Shown piece by piece: positions 22,139 through 33,800 of a DNA stretch of 64,000 nt. A program made the translations under genes and the position numbers. Below the pieces are notes generated by a model. It made no database searches, was not told the origin of the DNA, and saw nothing but the letters and a program-made list of their open reading frames with translations. Every line of letters begins with the position of its first letter. The stretch's first letter is position 1. Source of the stretch: Rosa chinensis (lineage: Eukaryota; Streptophyta; Magnoliopsida; Rosales; Rosaceae); NCBI RefSeq assembly GCF_002994745.2, contig NW_020126818.1:186001-250000 (forward strand), read 5' to 3'.

Positions 22139-24832
22139 TGATACGTGCAAAGCATCGCCAATTTAAACCCTGAAAAATATCATCATTAGTATAGAGCAAA
22201 TAGGGTATCGAACAAACCGGGGATTGAGGGTGCTAACATGTGAGAAACAAATTAAAGAATAGAATATACAATTCTACGAAAAATTACAAATTTACAAGTA
22301 CAAACATGCATAAATTTCGAACAACAAAAGAAACAACAAAGAGTTAGAGAGCATACATACATTCACACGAATTTAGAGAGCAAGGAATGAGAGAATAACA
22401 AAAATATACAAGTATATATATAGGCATGGACGAAAATAAGAGAGAAAACAAGTTAGAAAAGGTTTAGAAATCCTACTCCTATTTATACACAATTTACAAG
22501 TCCATATCACATTGGGAATCCATATACAACAAGGATTACTAATTATATACTAATTAGGATTACTTAATTACTAAGAAAACAAATTATTGACCAAGTCAAA
22601 CATTAAATCCTAAGTCAAAACTAACTCTAACTACTTTCCCTAAAATTTAGGAACCTATCCCTTAAATTAAGGAGACCTAACAAACTCATAACAAACTACC
22701 AAATTAATCCTAGAAAACACTAACACATATTTACTATTCACGGAGACACTATTCACGAAATTAAAAACATTTTTTTTATTTTATTTTTTTTATTTTATTT
22801 TATTATTTATATGAACATGCTACCTAAAAATTCTAAGTTAATTTTATTTATTTACAAAAACAAGAAAACATAAAGATGGGGGGGTTTTTGAAGATTAAAC
22901 TATGAATTTTACGAAACAAGTAAAAGATTAAAAACGTTTTATTTACATAGGTGGGAAAAGAAAGATTTTTGGAAAACAATTCATCAAGAACAATTCAAGA
23001 ACAACATATTCATGCATCCCTTAATCTTGTTAATTACCATGGAAAGATATCAACCAAGAAACAAAGTTACAAGCGCCCAATGTCCCTTATATGACTTCCT
23101 TTACACAATTGATCGACGAAGCGCCAAACCAACATATTCCAAATGCAAGTATCACACAATCGAAGCGACTCATAATCTCATGCATTCAAATCATTAGAGC
23201 AAGTGAAAGTTTAGTCAATAAACATGCAAATTCAAGTACTCGAAGCGAATCTTTTCATTACATGCATAATCTGATCTCGACCTTTGTCCAAAGCCTTTAC
23301 TACTATATTGAATTAGGGTCACGAAGCGTTTAACCTAATTACTAGCTCCAATTACATGCAATCATCCTAAGTTTGCAACCAAAGAACAAGAACACATAAA
23401 AGTTATCTATAAAACAAAACCAGATTATCAATCCATATTTCGGCAATGAATCAAGATCAAGAACACACAAACACATCAATCATAGAAAAGAACATCCAAA
23501 TCGCATCCAAAAATCAGAAAGTTATCTCATGGTTTCGGTTTTACACAAAGAAAAACAAAAACAGAATTTATATCAAACAAGTTACAAAACCGTAAGGAAA
23601 ACATGATGAAGATGGTAAGAACAACCCTTAGACACGTCCCAAGGTTCCAAAGCAGCTCCAAGGTGGTGGCACAAGGTGAAGATCACGGCAAGGATGGAGG
23701 ATGGCACGGCTAGGAACTTGTAGATGCAAAAACCTGAAACTCAAGAGCAAACCGGTGAGAAACGAAATTGTGGAGAATAATGTGTCAACCCCGAACGTCT
23801 AATACACAAGGTATATATAGTAGAACGTCTCAAGGCTCTCCCAATTCGTTTCTACTTGGTTTCTCTTAGTTCGTGTTGATTTAGGACTTCTTTCTCTCAA
23901 AACAGATTTCCGGCAGGATTGACCTCAGTCCACTAAAACGGCCATAACTTTCTCTAGAAAATAGCTATTGATGAGCTGTAAAAAGCTCTGGAAACTAGAC
24001 ATCTGTAGCTTTCCAACCATATAAAGATCATAATTTCTGAGCTTTGAGCGATTTATTGCACTCCGTTGAAGTTGACTGATCTGCACAGGCAGATTTCCGA
24101 ATCTGTAATGGATTTGACTTTTAATGCACAAGTTGAGTCCAATTCGGTTTTCCTTCACATCACATGCCTCTCACATGCCTTCCACGCCTATTCTGAAGTA
24201 GAAACGTCAAGAACTCCCTAGAACCTTCAAGAATCTCACGGCAATTCCAATCCTTACTCAACAAGAAGTCCAAATTCCACATTGCTTTGAAATCCGAATT
24301 CCTTGTTGCTTCCTCTTCCATGTGCACGGCATATGATCTTCTTGAGACTTCCAGATGCTTCTTGTACATTCCATAGCTCTCCTAGTATGAGTAGAACTCC
24401 ATATGCAAGTAGGTTTCCTAGTTGAATACAAACTTCTTTTCTGCGATTCTTCTACACTCTTCCGGAACCTTCTTGAGTAATCCTTATCCAACAGGGACTC
24501 CTTGTCACACTAGGATTCCTTATCTGAGTAGAATTGGGTTTCCCTGTTCAAGTAGAACTTCTAATTTCCGCGACTTAAGAGCTTGAATCCAAGTCAGCTT
24601 CTGATTCCTACTCCAACTAGGATTCCTTTTCCTAGTCAAACTGGGAAAACTTCCATTTCTTCATTTCTTTCCATTTCTGCGCCACTTGTGCCTTCCTTAG
24701 CCATTTTTGGACTTTGAGACTCCATTTTCACCTGTAAAACACTAACTAAGTTAAATTGATCAAGATAAAGGAAGTATCTTAGCAAAATATAGGGTTTAAA
24801 CATTATAAATGTCGCATTTTATGCTCCTATCA
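22139..24832 (-). repeat. Element B 5' LTR
   Basis: Near-identical partner of 10332-13029. Differences seen are one-base homopolymer losses or gains (for example near 22707, 22769, 22916, 23098, 23195 and 24032). TATA at 23819-23812. CCGGGGATTG (22217-22226 on the plus strand) is complementary to CAATCCCCGG at 22113-22122, which overlaps the PBS. Confidence 0.9.
23812..23819 (-). promoter_or_regulatory. Putative promoter TATA box of element B
   Basis: TATATATA in the 5' LTR, about 1 kb from the LTR start; it would drive genomic RNA leftwards. Conserved in the other B-family LTRs. Start site not determined. Confidence 0.5.
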
Positions 24833-24837
24833 CCTAG
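24833..24837. repeat. Target-site duplication CCTAG (right copy, element B)
   Basis: Matches 10327-10331 and directly follows the LTR terminus CTCCTATCA. Confidence 0.9.
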
Positions 24838-24845
24838 CAAAGAAA

Positions 24846-25952
24846 TCAAATAAGGATAAGTACCTTCCACTCCGACATTCTGCTGACCATAGCAAACACC
24901 CTTGCATTTCCCGGAGGTAGATGCCTCTGCTGATTTCCTTGTCCCCTACCCTGCTGGGTACAATCCCTTGAGAAGTGCCCCGTCTGGCCACATGTGAAGC
25001 ATGCCAAGTTCTTAGGTTTCTTGCAATCTCGAGCGACATGGCCCATCTCATTGCAATTGAAACACTTCGGGTTCGCCACTGGCCTATTAGGTGCAACCCT
25101 AGCAGGTGCAGCTGCAGCCCTAGCTGGTGCCTGCTGATTAGTCCTCTGTCTCTTCCAGAATCCACCTCGATCCCCAGATGCCTTACTGCTCCCCGCAGTT
25201 GCCTTTCCCTTTCTTTGGAAATTCCTTTCAGCCGATTCGTGTTCTTGGAGAGTCAAATTCTCTTGCTCAATGGCCATAGCCTTGACGAAAATGAGCTCCA
25301 CTGTCTTCAGTCCCAGAACAGCGACATCGCGCCGGATTGAAGCATTCAGTCCCCACTGAAACTTCATAGCTAAGCTCTCAGCATCCATCTGCCTCACAAA
25401 GCGATACAACCTTGAGAACTCAGCTTCATACTCCCTCACACTCTTAGTCCCTTGGACTAACGAGATGAATTCCCTTTCCATCTGCTCCCTCACTGAAGGC
25501 GGAAAGTACTTCTTCCTGAACAGTTCCACAAACTCATTCCAGGTCATGGTGGACACGTCCATCACCCTCTGTGTGCCATTCCACCAAACCCGTGCATCGC
25601 CTTGGAGCATAAACGTGGAAATCTTCCTCTTCTCAATGTCGTCACAGACGACCATCTCGAAGTAGGTCTTCATATTCTCAATCCATTGGTCTGCCAACAT
25701 GTGATCCGTACCTCCCTGAAATGGAACTCCTCCCAATCTCGAAATCTCCTTTGCCAACTTCGACAAACGAGTAGGATCTACAACATTAGCAACCTCCACC
25801 ACAGGTGGAACAGGCAACTCAACATTTGATGCCTCCACATCATTCTCAAACATCTCCTCAACAGGAGGAGGAATCCCGCCTCTACCTCGGGCTCTACCTC
25901 TGCCTCTGGGTCTACCTCGACCCCTAGCTCTGCCTCCTCGAGGGTCCATCAC
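24846..25952 (-). CDS. Chromovirus-like Gag
   Basis: 368 codons starting MMDPRGGRARGRGRPRGR, an Arg-Gly-rich N-terminus able to bind RNA. Residues ~80-240 match the plant retrotransposon Gag (capsid-like) pattern, with DARVWWNGTQ, TWNEFVELFRKKYFPPSVRE and FISLVQGTKSVREYEAEFSRL. Two CCHC knuckles follow: CFNCNEMGHVARDC (297-310) and CFTCGQTGHFSRDC (318-331). After ARVFAMV the frame runs out (SEWKVLILI), while another frame carries FDFFAR into the protease across the B insertion, so at least one frameshift separates Gag from Pol. The start follows a short leader downstream of the tRNA-iMet PBS. In an intact element Gag-Pol would be one polyprotein. Confidence 0.88.
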   Translation of the reverse strand: MMDPRGGRARGRGRPRGRGRARGRGGIPPPVEEMFENDVEASNVELPVPPVVEVANVVDPTRLSKLAKEISRLGGVPFQGGTDHMLADQWIENMKTYFEMVVCDDIEKRKISTFMLQGDARVWWNGTQRVMDVSTMTWNEFVELFRKKYFPPSVREQMEREFISLVQGTKSVREYEAEFSRLYRFVRQMDAESLAMKFQWGLNASIRRDVAVLGLKTVELIFVKAMAIEQENLTLQEHESAERNFQRKGKATAGSSKASGDRGGFWKRQRTNQQAPARAAAAPARVAPNRPVANPKCFNCNEMGHVARDCKKPKNLACFTCGQTGHFSRDCTQQGRGQGNQQRHLPPGNARVFAMVSRMSEWKVLILI

Positions 25953-26303
25953 CTAAGGAGTATAACAACATGTGGTTAATACATGTATAACTCTCAAACA
26001 CAAGTATAAGTCAACGCTATGACTCAATCAACCACAATGCTACGTCAAGGATACAATTCCATCCCCTACGTAAATCTTGAGTTAGACTAAAGGTCATCAT
26101 TCCTTAAAAGTCTTTAACTCATAGAAGCTACATCTAGCTCCTACACTTCATCTCCTAAGCCGACACTACCCTGACGACTCACATCCTACCGTTCATTACA
26201 TACCCAATGACTATATCAATACCGAAGAGCATATGATGGGGATCCGCTGCAGACGGGCCATCACTCGAGGAGTATTGATTGTGTCACCAAATATGTACCT
26301 TAC
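25953..26303 (-). other. Chromovirus-like element leader
   Basis: 351 bases between the PBS and gag, with no supported gene. It reads as an ordinary untranslated leader. Confidence 0.6.
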
Positions 26304-26315
26304 GCTCTGATACCA
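26304..26315 (-). promoter_or_regulatory. Primer-binding site for initiator tRNA-Met
   Basis: The plus strand GCTCTGATACCA equals the 3' end of plant initiator tRNA-Met including CCA. It lies three bases from the LTR end TGTCACGCCCC. Confidence 0.85.
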
Positions 26316-26318
26316 ATC

Positions 26319-27376
26319 TGTCACGCCCCTGATTTTACAACAATAAAAATCGATATATATAATCCCATAATTATACATGCGTGAATATTCAGTCATCAAT
26401 ACAAATACCTGGAACATCTTTCCCTTAAAACAAGTACTTACTGATACACTGAATCATCCAAGATAACATACACTCGCTCCACAGAGTTATATATTATACA
26501 AATTTACGAATTTAATTGTCATCACAATAAAACGTAAATGCTCCTCAGAGCTTACTGCATAGCGGAAGTCATATATTGGCAAAGCCAACAAAAATTGCTT
26601 CCTACCCGTTCTGCTGCCAACAAGCTCCTTCAGCTTCAGCCACGATTTTCCTGACCTGCAGGATTAGCCCCTACACCATATACAATGGTGCACCGGGGTT
26701 GCCAAACAACAAACCCGGTAAGCTTCTTCAAGCTCGTATGAGTAACTCATGAACATCAATCAACAACTCACATCAATCTACTTAAGGAAACATGCAGCCA
26801 TGATTCCTTCTAACATTCCATATCCTTCCAAAGAAAGGACAACATGAGTCACCGCTATGACCATGCTCTATTTGCTAACTTAACCATCAAGTAGCAATTC
26901 AAGTCTCATCTAGACAATTAAAGGAGAATGCCGTCGAAACTCTCCTTTAAGCTGCATACCTATGAGTCTCAAGCAACCTCGACCGTTACTCCCATAAGCT
27001 ATCATGGCAGATAAACTAGAATTCTATTGAAATTGTAACCACTCGTCCTAACCAGAACGTGATTACCTATTTCCTGCCTTGATCACCATCTGTGATCTAT
27101 CACCATCTGTGATCTGTCACCATCTGAGACATATGATTTCAGACTCCGTCTAGTCAGGGAATCAACATCAAGGTCGCCATCTGCAACCTGTCACCATCTG
27201 TGACCTATAATCTTTAGACCCATCTGGTCTCAGCTCAACCATTTATCACCATCTGTGACTCATGATCTTCAGACCCCATCTGGTCATGAAGTCAAACATC
27301 AAGGTTACCGTCTGCAACCTGTTGCTATCTATGATCTATCACCATCTGTGACGTAAGATCTTCCTAGACCCTATCT
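26319..27376 (-). repeat. Chromovirus-like 5' LTR, PBS-proximal part
   Basis: Starts (plus strand) TGTCACGCCCCTGATTTTAC next to the PBS. From about 27060 it contains degenerate repeats built on CACCATCTGTGAC and AGACCCCATCTGGTC. The last 177 bases (27200-27376) are repeated almost exactly at 52320-52497 on the other side of the inserted complex. Confidence 0.75.
27200..27376. repeat. 177-bp flank duplication, left copy
   Basis: Matches 52320-52497 with a one-base C-run difference, from GTGACCTATAATC to CTAGACCCTATCT. Far longer than a 5-bp target duplication. Confidence 0.75.
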
Positions 27377-27640
27377 AAACCCTGAAAATATGATCTATCA
27401 CCATCTTGATGCAAATAGATGCTATTCTATTAATCCAAGAAAACCAAAGAATTCGAAAGAAACAAAGAAAACCAAGAAAGAAACAAAGAAAACCAAGAAA
27501 GGATGCTATTCTATTAATCCTTTATGCAAATAGATCTTCCTAGACCCTATCTAAACCCTGAAAAATATGATCTATCACCATCTTGATGCAAATAGATCCT
27601 TTAGAAGAATCGCATACTTACTTACTTAGATACTATTAAT
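27377..27640. other. Scrambled junction with templated filler
   Basis: About 260 bases built from short copied pieces. A block from ATCTTCCTAGACCC to GATGCAAATAGAT appears at 27358-27420 and again at 27535-27597. GATGCTATTCTATTAATCC appears at 27418 and 27502. A purine-rich AAGAAACAAAGAAAACC word is repeated. The block mixes chromovirus LTR words (TGATCTATCACCATCT) with an Athila LTR-like AAACCCTGAAAA. No gene. Confidence 0.65.
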
Positions 27641-27745
27641 CCCTCAATCCCCGCAACGGCGCCAAAAATTGATACGTGCAAAGCATCGCCAATTTAAACC
27701 CTGAAAAATATCATCATTAGTATAGAGCAAATAGGGATTGAACAG
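27641..27745. repeat. Inverted U5-PBS segment at the 5' end of element C
   Basis: Reads CCCTCAATCCCCGCAACGG, the tRNA-Asp primer site and the first ~85 bases of the LTR in minus orientation, then passes directly into the plus-oriented leader of C at GGGATTGAACAGTC. This is the order expected if the segment between the inverted repeats CAATCCCCGG and CCGGGGATTG had flipped in place, with a loss of about 17 bases at the right edge and one G at the left. Confidence 0.6.
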
Positions 27746-28691
27746 TCTTCATGTGATGAAAACGCCACTAAGGTATGATTTTGGTAAGGGATTTTGAACT
27801 ATTATGGAATAGGTGAAGTCTCGTTTGTTGATACTAGCCTTAACCCTTTATTAGCACCTGATTCAGGTCTTTTAAGGTTGAGGGCGCTTTTATTAACACT
27901 TGAAAAATGTCTTGCACTTAGGCCTTTTCTTATCTAAGTAAGTATAGCCTATGTGAAATGGTGACTAGGAAGGGGACAACGTCCATGATGGGTTTTGAAT
28001 CCAGAAGTGCAATCAAACGAGCCTAAACCACTATGTGGGAGTAGCTTGTGCCAAAATGGTTTCTACCTCTCGTGTTCGTCCTCCCCCGCACTGGCCATTT
28101 CAGTAAGGTTGCCCAAAGGATTTGAGAAGAAATATGTGTAGAGGCAAGGACTTGGGCCGCACGTCCAAAACAATGGTTCATTATGTCTTATTGAAGTCAT
28201 ACACTTAGACAATTTTTGAAAGAATTGGTTTTGGTAAGAAGGATGTGAGTCATAACGGAATAGGTGAGAGTTCTTTTATTAATACTTGTCAAGCAACTCC
28301 TTTTATCTCTGCGGCGCACCTTAGTAACACAGGGTGTCTAGGTTGATTGGATACGAGAAGTGCTTACAAGAGGCCAAAACCACTATGTGGGAGTAGCTCC
28401 GCCAAAATCGTTCCTCTACTACCTGGCTCTGTGCCAAAAGAGTTACCAAAAGATAAAGGGGGGGAGACTTGTATTAACATTAGAATCTCTGGGCCGCACG
28501 TCCAAACCTTGACTTGCAAAACTCTTATTGAAATTGATTAATTCGAAAATTGTAGAAGATTGTAACTAACCACTATCAATTTTCGTTGGCCTTGTGTATA
28601 CTTGTTTATATGTGACGTTTTGGTGTGTGTACCTTGGTCCACGTCTTGTTTATATTTTACTAACTTTATTCTTTATTCTATTTCAGGATCA
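27744..28691 (+). other. Element C 5' leader
   Basis: Non-coding leader matching the reverse complement of the D leader. It has donor-like TTTTGGTAAG words with GT at 27784 and 28234, a branch-point-like TACTAAC at 28658-28664 and an acceptor-like CAG at 28684-28686 before ATGAATG. It carries both leader copies of the UTR repeat module. Confidence 0.7.
28658..28686 (+). promoter_or_regulatory. Possible branch point and 3' splice site before gag (element C)
   Basis: TACTAAC, a T-rich tract (TTTATTCTTTATTCTATTT) and CAG, with plant-like 22-base spacing, and GT-type donors 450 or 900 bases upstream. Inference only. Confidence 0.4.
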
Positions 28692-28695
28692 ATGA

Positions 28696-30894
28696 ATGTC
28701 TGGATCATCTGACCCACCTAAGTACACCAAAACGCCTCTTCACGTCATCCAAGATAGACTTGAGAGATTGAAGAAAAACTCGGATCTCTTTGACGTCCAA
28801 GTTACCACTCCCCTTCAATTTCGTGAGCTTCAAATAGATAGTGAAGGGAATAGAGTAGAGGGAGGATCAGAAGCTTCTGACACTTCAGTTGTTCCATCAC
28901 CACACCAAACGCCACCTCCATCACCTCGTGCACTCTTAGTCGTCCCACCACCACCACCACCAATGGCTCTCACCATCAGGCAACTCTCTACATCTGTCAT
29001 TCCACCTGGTGGAGTGCCAACTTGCATAACCTACCCTGCTGCAGCTGAGGATTAACAGCTGATTTTGAGTTGAAGTCTGGGCTACTTCATCGTCTTCCTA
29101 CATTCCATGGACTCTCTATGGAAGATCCCAACAACCACTTGATGGAATTTCAGTTCATCTGCACTAGCATGAAGCCTCAAGGAGCTGATGAGCATATTTT
29201 GAAGTTGAAGGCCTTCCATTTTCGTTGGCTGACAAGGCAAAGCAATGGCTTTATGAGTTGCCAAGTGGACGGATTACATCTTGGGCTGATATGATGAAGG
29301 CGTTTCTTGAGAAGTATTTCCCTACATCTCGCATCATCATGCTTAGGAAGAAGATAAGTGGAATCCAACAAGGGCAAGATGAGTCCTACGCAGATTACTA
29401 TGAAAGGTTCAAGTCTCTCACCACTCAATGCCCTCAACATGGCATGAAGGATGAGACCTTGCTCACTTGTTTTTATGATGGACTCACCAACTTGGAAAGA
29501 GACATGCTAGATGCAGCTTCTGGGGGATCGTTTGTTGACAAGGAGCCTGCAGCTGGAATGATCCTTATTGAGAATAGGGCCTTGAATCAACAACAATATG
29601 GAAGCTCTAGGCCCAAATCCACCACCACACGTGAAAGGGTCCATGAGGTAAGTACTTTAGCTCAACTGGAGGATAAAATTAACAAACTTACTTCTCTTGT
29701 GTCCCAGGGATCACATGGACAAGTCATGGTGTGTGGAGTTTTTCTATGCAAGGGCATGCGTCTAACCAATGCCCTCAACTCATGGAGGAAGGAGGACAAG
29801 AAGGTGTCAACGCCATAGGTTTCCAACAAGGGTACCAACGTCCTAGGAATGATCCATATTCGAATACTTACAATCCTGGATGGAGGGATCACCCTAATTT
29901 TCGTTGGAAGGACAATGAGAACGTTCAAAGTGCACCTCAAGGCTTCCAACCACGTCCTCAAGGCTTTTATCAAAAGCCTCAACCTCCTAACCCTACTCCT
30001 TTCAATTCAAATTTTAATTCAAATGCTTCTTCTTCTTCTTCGAATGATGAATTAATCCGAACTCTAACTAAGTCTACTCAAGCTTTAATTGCAGGTCAAA
30101 CTCATCATGGGAATCAAATCAATGCTATATCTACGGATGTGAATGAGATGAAGAAGCAAATGAGTCAAGTTGTGGAGTTTATGGGTAAGTTTCATGAGCA
30201 AGGTAAGCTACCAAGTGGTACCATCCCAAATCCTCACTTTGAGCAAGCCAAAGTCGTCACTACAAGGAGTGGTAAGACCCTTGTAGATCCTCCAACGCCT
30301 CCCAAAAAGATCTCAACGTCCATTTTAGAGAGGAGGATGACCCTGCAACGTCTAAGGCTAATGTGACACCTCCTACTGCAGAACCGAAACCTAAAGGACA
30401 AGTTTCTAACTCTTTCAATTCGGTTATTACTAATCCATCTTCTTCTCCTTTGCCTTTCCCAAGCAGATATGCTAAGTCCAAGAAGGATGAAGCCGAAAAG
30501 GCCATCTTGGAAACTTTTAAGAAAGTGCAAATCAACATTCCTCTCCTTGAGGCCATTAAGCAAATTCCTAAGTATGCCAAATTTTGAAGGAACTTTGCAC
30601 CACAAGGAGACAGAACCGTGAGAAAGAAGTGGTGAAGGTAAGTGAGAATGTCTCAGCTGTGCTTCAACGCAAAATGCCTGAAAAGTGTAAGGATCCAGGG
30701 AGTTTTTCTATCCCTTGTGTTATTGGAACCACTAGATTCGAAAATGCCATGCTAGACTTAGGTGCTTCTATAAATGTTATGCCATATTCTATTTATGCAT
30801 CTCTAGGTCTAGGTGAACTTAAACATGATAATGTTATTATTCAATTGGCAGATCGATCTAATGCATACCCTAAGGGTTAGTTGAGGATGTACTT
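28696..30894 (+). pseudogene. Athila gag and protease, broken by repeated frameshifts (element C)
   Basis: Begins MSGSSDPPKYTKTPLH and covers the Pro-rich N-terminus, capsid-like region, zinc-knuckle region, Q/P-rich linker and the protease with [13 protein letters not shown]. Against D the frame breaks near 29047 (G run), 29217 (C run), 29742, 30330, 30584 (T run) and 30873 (G run), each a one-base loss. The break at 29742 alters the zinc knuckle itself. The region is thus a string of short open frames rather than a gene. Because almost all breaks lie in homopolymers and C is otherwise nearly identical to D, sequencing error is a real alternative to decay. Confidence 0.85.
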
Positions 30895-33800
30895 GTGCAG
30901 GTGGGTGAGCTAATCTTCCCAGCTGATTTTTACGTCCTAGAAATGGAGGAACCCTCTCCCAAGTCAACGCCACTTTTGCTAGGTCGTCCATTCATGAGGA
31001 CGGCTAGGACCAAAATTGATGTGTATTCTGGCACCTTGTCAATGGAATTTGATGGAGAAGTTGTTGGCTTCAACATTTTCGAAGCCATGAGGTATCCATT
31101 AAGTGACTTTCAATCATGTTTTTCTATTGATATACTTGATGATCTTGCGCAGAAATTCATGGAAATAATGGAGGAGGATACCATGGTCTCAACCATTGCA
31201 AGTGGTGTTGGTTTCATGGAAGATGGTGCCACCATACCTAAGGAAGACCTCACGGATTCTTATGAATCCATCCACCTAGAAAACGTTGCTTCTCTTGAGG
31301 CAACGTCCTTTGTAGGTAAGTCAAATCCTTCTTTTTCACTTCCCATCTCTACTAATAAACCTCTACCTTCAGTGATTCAGGCACCTACCCTAGAACTTAA
31401 GCCATTGCCAGATCATTTGAAGTATGTTTACTTGGGAGATAAAGAGACGTTACCTGTGATCATATCCTCATCATTGACGTCTACTCAAGAGGATAGACTT
31501 GTGGAGATGCTTAAGAAACACAAGACTGCGATTGGTTGGACCTTAGCGGATATCAAGGGAATTAGCCCTACTACTTGTGTGCATCGGATTTTGCTTGAGG
31601 AGGGAGCCAAGCCAACAAGGGAGGCTCAAAGACGTTTGAATCCACCCATGATGGAGGTTGTGAAGAAGGAGGTTATCAAACTCCTTGATTGTGGCGTCAT
31701 ATACCCTATCTCGGACTCTAAGTGGGTTTCACCAGTTCAGGTTGTGCCAAAAAAATCTGGGATAACTGTTGTGAAGAATGCAGAGAATGAGTTAGTGCCT
31801 CAGAGAACGGTGACTGGACATCGAGTTTGCATAGACTATAGGAAGCTCAACGCCACTACTAGGAAGGATCACTTCCCTTTGCCATTCATTGATCAGATGC
31901 TTGAGAGGTTAGCAGGTCACGAGTTCTATTGCTTCTTGGATGGATATTCTGGTTACAATCAAATCGCCATTGCTCATGAGGATCAAGAGAAAACGACCTT
32001 CACTTGTCCTTTTGGAACGTTTGCCTACAGAAGAATGCCATTCGGACTATGTAACGCCCCAGGTACGTTTCAAAGGTGCATGGTAAGTATCTTCTCTGAT
32101 TTTATTGAGAAAATTATTGAGGTTTTTATGGATGACTTTTCTGTCTTTGGTAAAGATTTCGAAAATTGCTTAAGTAATTTAGAATTGATACTTGAACGTT
32201 GTGAAGAAACTAACCTTGTTTTAAATTGGGAAAAATGTCACTTTATGGTTAAACAAGGAATAGTTTTAGGGCATATTATCTCTAAACGTGGAATTGAAGT
32301 AGACAAAGCTAAAGTAGATCTTGTTAGATACTTACCATACCCCACAAGTGTGAGGGAGGTCCGTTCTTTTCTTGGACATGCAGGTTTCTACAGGCGCTTT
32401 ATCAAGGACTTTTCCAAGATTTCTAGGCCCCTATGTCGTCTACTTCAAAAGGAAGTGGCGTTTGAGTTCAAGGAGGATTGCAAGGATGCATTCAATGCTT
32501 TAAAGGAGCTTCTGACGTCTGCTCCTATCATGCTTCCTCCAGATTGGTCTCTTCCCTTTGAGATCATGTGTGATGCCTCAGATTATGCCATTGGGGCCGT
32601 GCTAGGCCAAAGGAAGGACAAGAAGCCTTATGCCATCTACTATGCGTCAAGAACCCTCAATGATGCTCAACTCAATTATTCTACAACTGAAAAAGAACTC
32701 TTAGCTGTTGTTTTTGCCTTAGAAAAATTTCGATCTTATTTATTGGGTACTAAAGTTATTATTTATTCTGATCATGCAGCTTTAAGGTACCTAATGTCAA
32801 AGAAGGAGGCAAAACCTAGGCTAATTCGTTGGATACTCTTGCTTCAAGAGTTTGATGTTGAGATCAAGGATAAGAAGGGCTCTGACAACGTTGTGGCAGA
32901 CCACTTGAGTAGGCTAGTGAGTGAAGAGGACGCCATACCCTTAGTGGAGATGTTTCCGGATGAACAACTCTTCGGAATCCAGGTAAGTGAGCCTTGGTAT
33001 GCAGATATTGTTAATTATTTGGTGTCCAAAACATTCCCTAGTAATATGCTAAGTGTTCAACGTGATAGACTTAAGTTTTTAGCTAGACAATATGTTTGGG
33101 ATGATCCTTACTTGTGGAAATATTGTTCTGATAAATTGATAAGGAGATGTGTGCCTAATAATGAACAAAAAGCTATACTTGAGTTTTGTCATTCTAAACA
33201 ATGTGGTGGTCACTTTGGCTCTGATAGAACTGCTAGGAAGGTGTTGGAATGTGGTTTTTATTGTCCTACTTTGTTTAAGGATGCATATAATTTTTGTATG
33301 ACATGTGATAGATGCCAAAGAACCGGTAATTTAGGCCCTAAAGATCAAATGCCTTTAAAACCTGTGATAATTGTCGAAATCTTTGATGTTTGGGGTATTG
33401 ATTTTATGGGACCTTTTCCTTCATCTAATGGTTTTCTCTATATCCTCTTAGCTGTTGATTATGTTTCTAAATGGGTGGAAGCGAAAGCCACCAGAACTAA
33501 TGATTCTAAGGTTGTTGCAGAGTTTATAAAGTCTAACATTTTTAGTAGGTTTGGCATGCCTAGAGCAATCATTAGTGACGGAGGTTCTCACTTTTGCAAC
33601 AAGACCATTGAGGCTTTGCTCAGGAAGTACAACGTCACTCATAAGGTTTCCACGCCTTATCATCCTCAAACGAGTGGACAAGCAGAAGTTTCAAATAGGG
33701 AAATAAAGCGGATACTTGAGAAAACCGTGGGACCTTCAAGGAAGGATTGGAGCCAACGCTTGGAGGATGCATTGTGGGCATATAGGACTGCCTTTAAGAC

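Larger units (their letters stand above)
10332..24832 (-). mobile_element. Athila-type Ty3/gypsy element B, complete with TSD
   Basis: A 14.5-kb element with two LTRs (2694 and 2698 bp) starting TGATAGGAGC and ending CGTATCA, a PBS for tRNA-Asp, a leader, gag, pol, a 2.5-kb 3' UTR and a PPT. The LTRs seem to differ only by single-base changes in homopolymer length; I saw no substitution, so the insertion is very young. Pol is open for 1617 codons, but gag has two one-base losses. No env-like gene is present in the 3' UTR. Confidence 0.9.
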
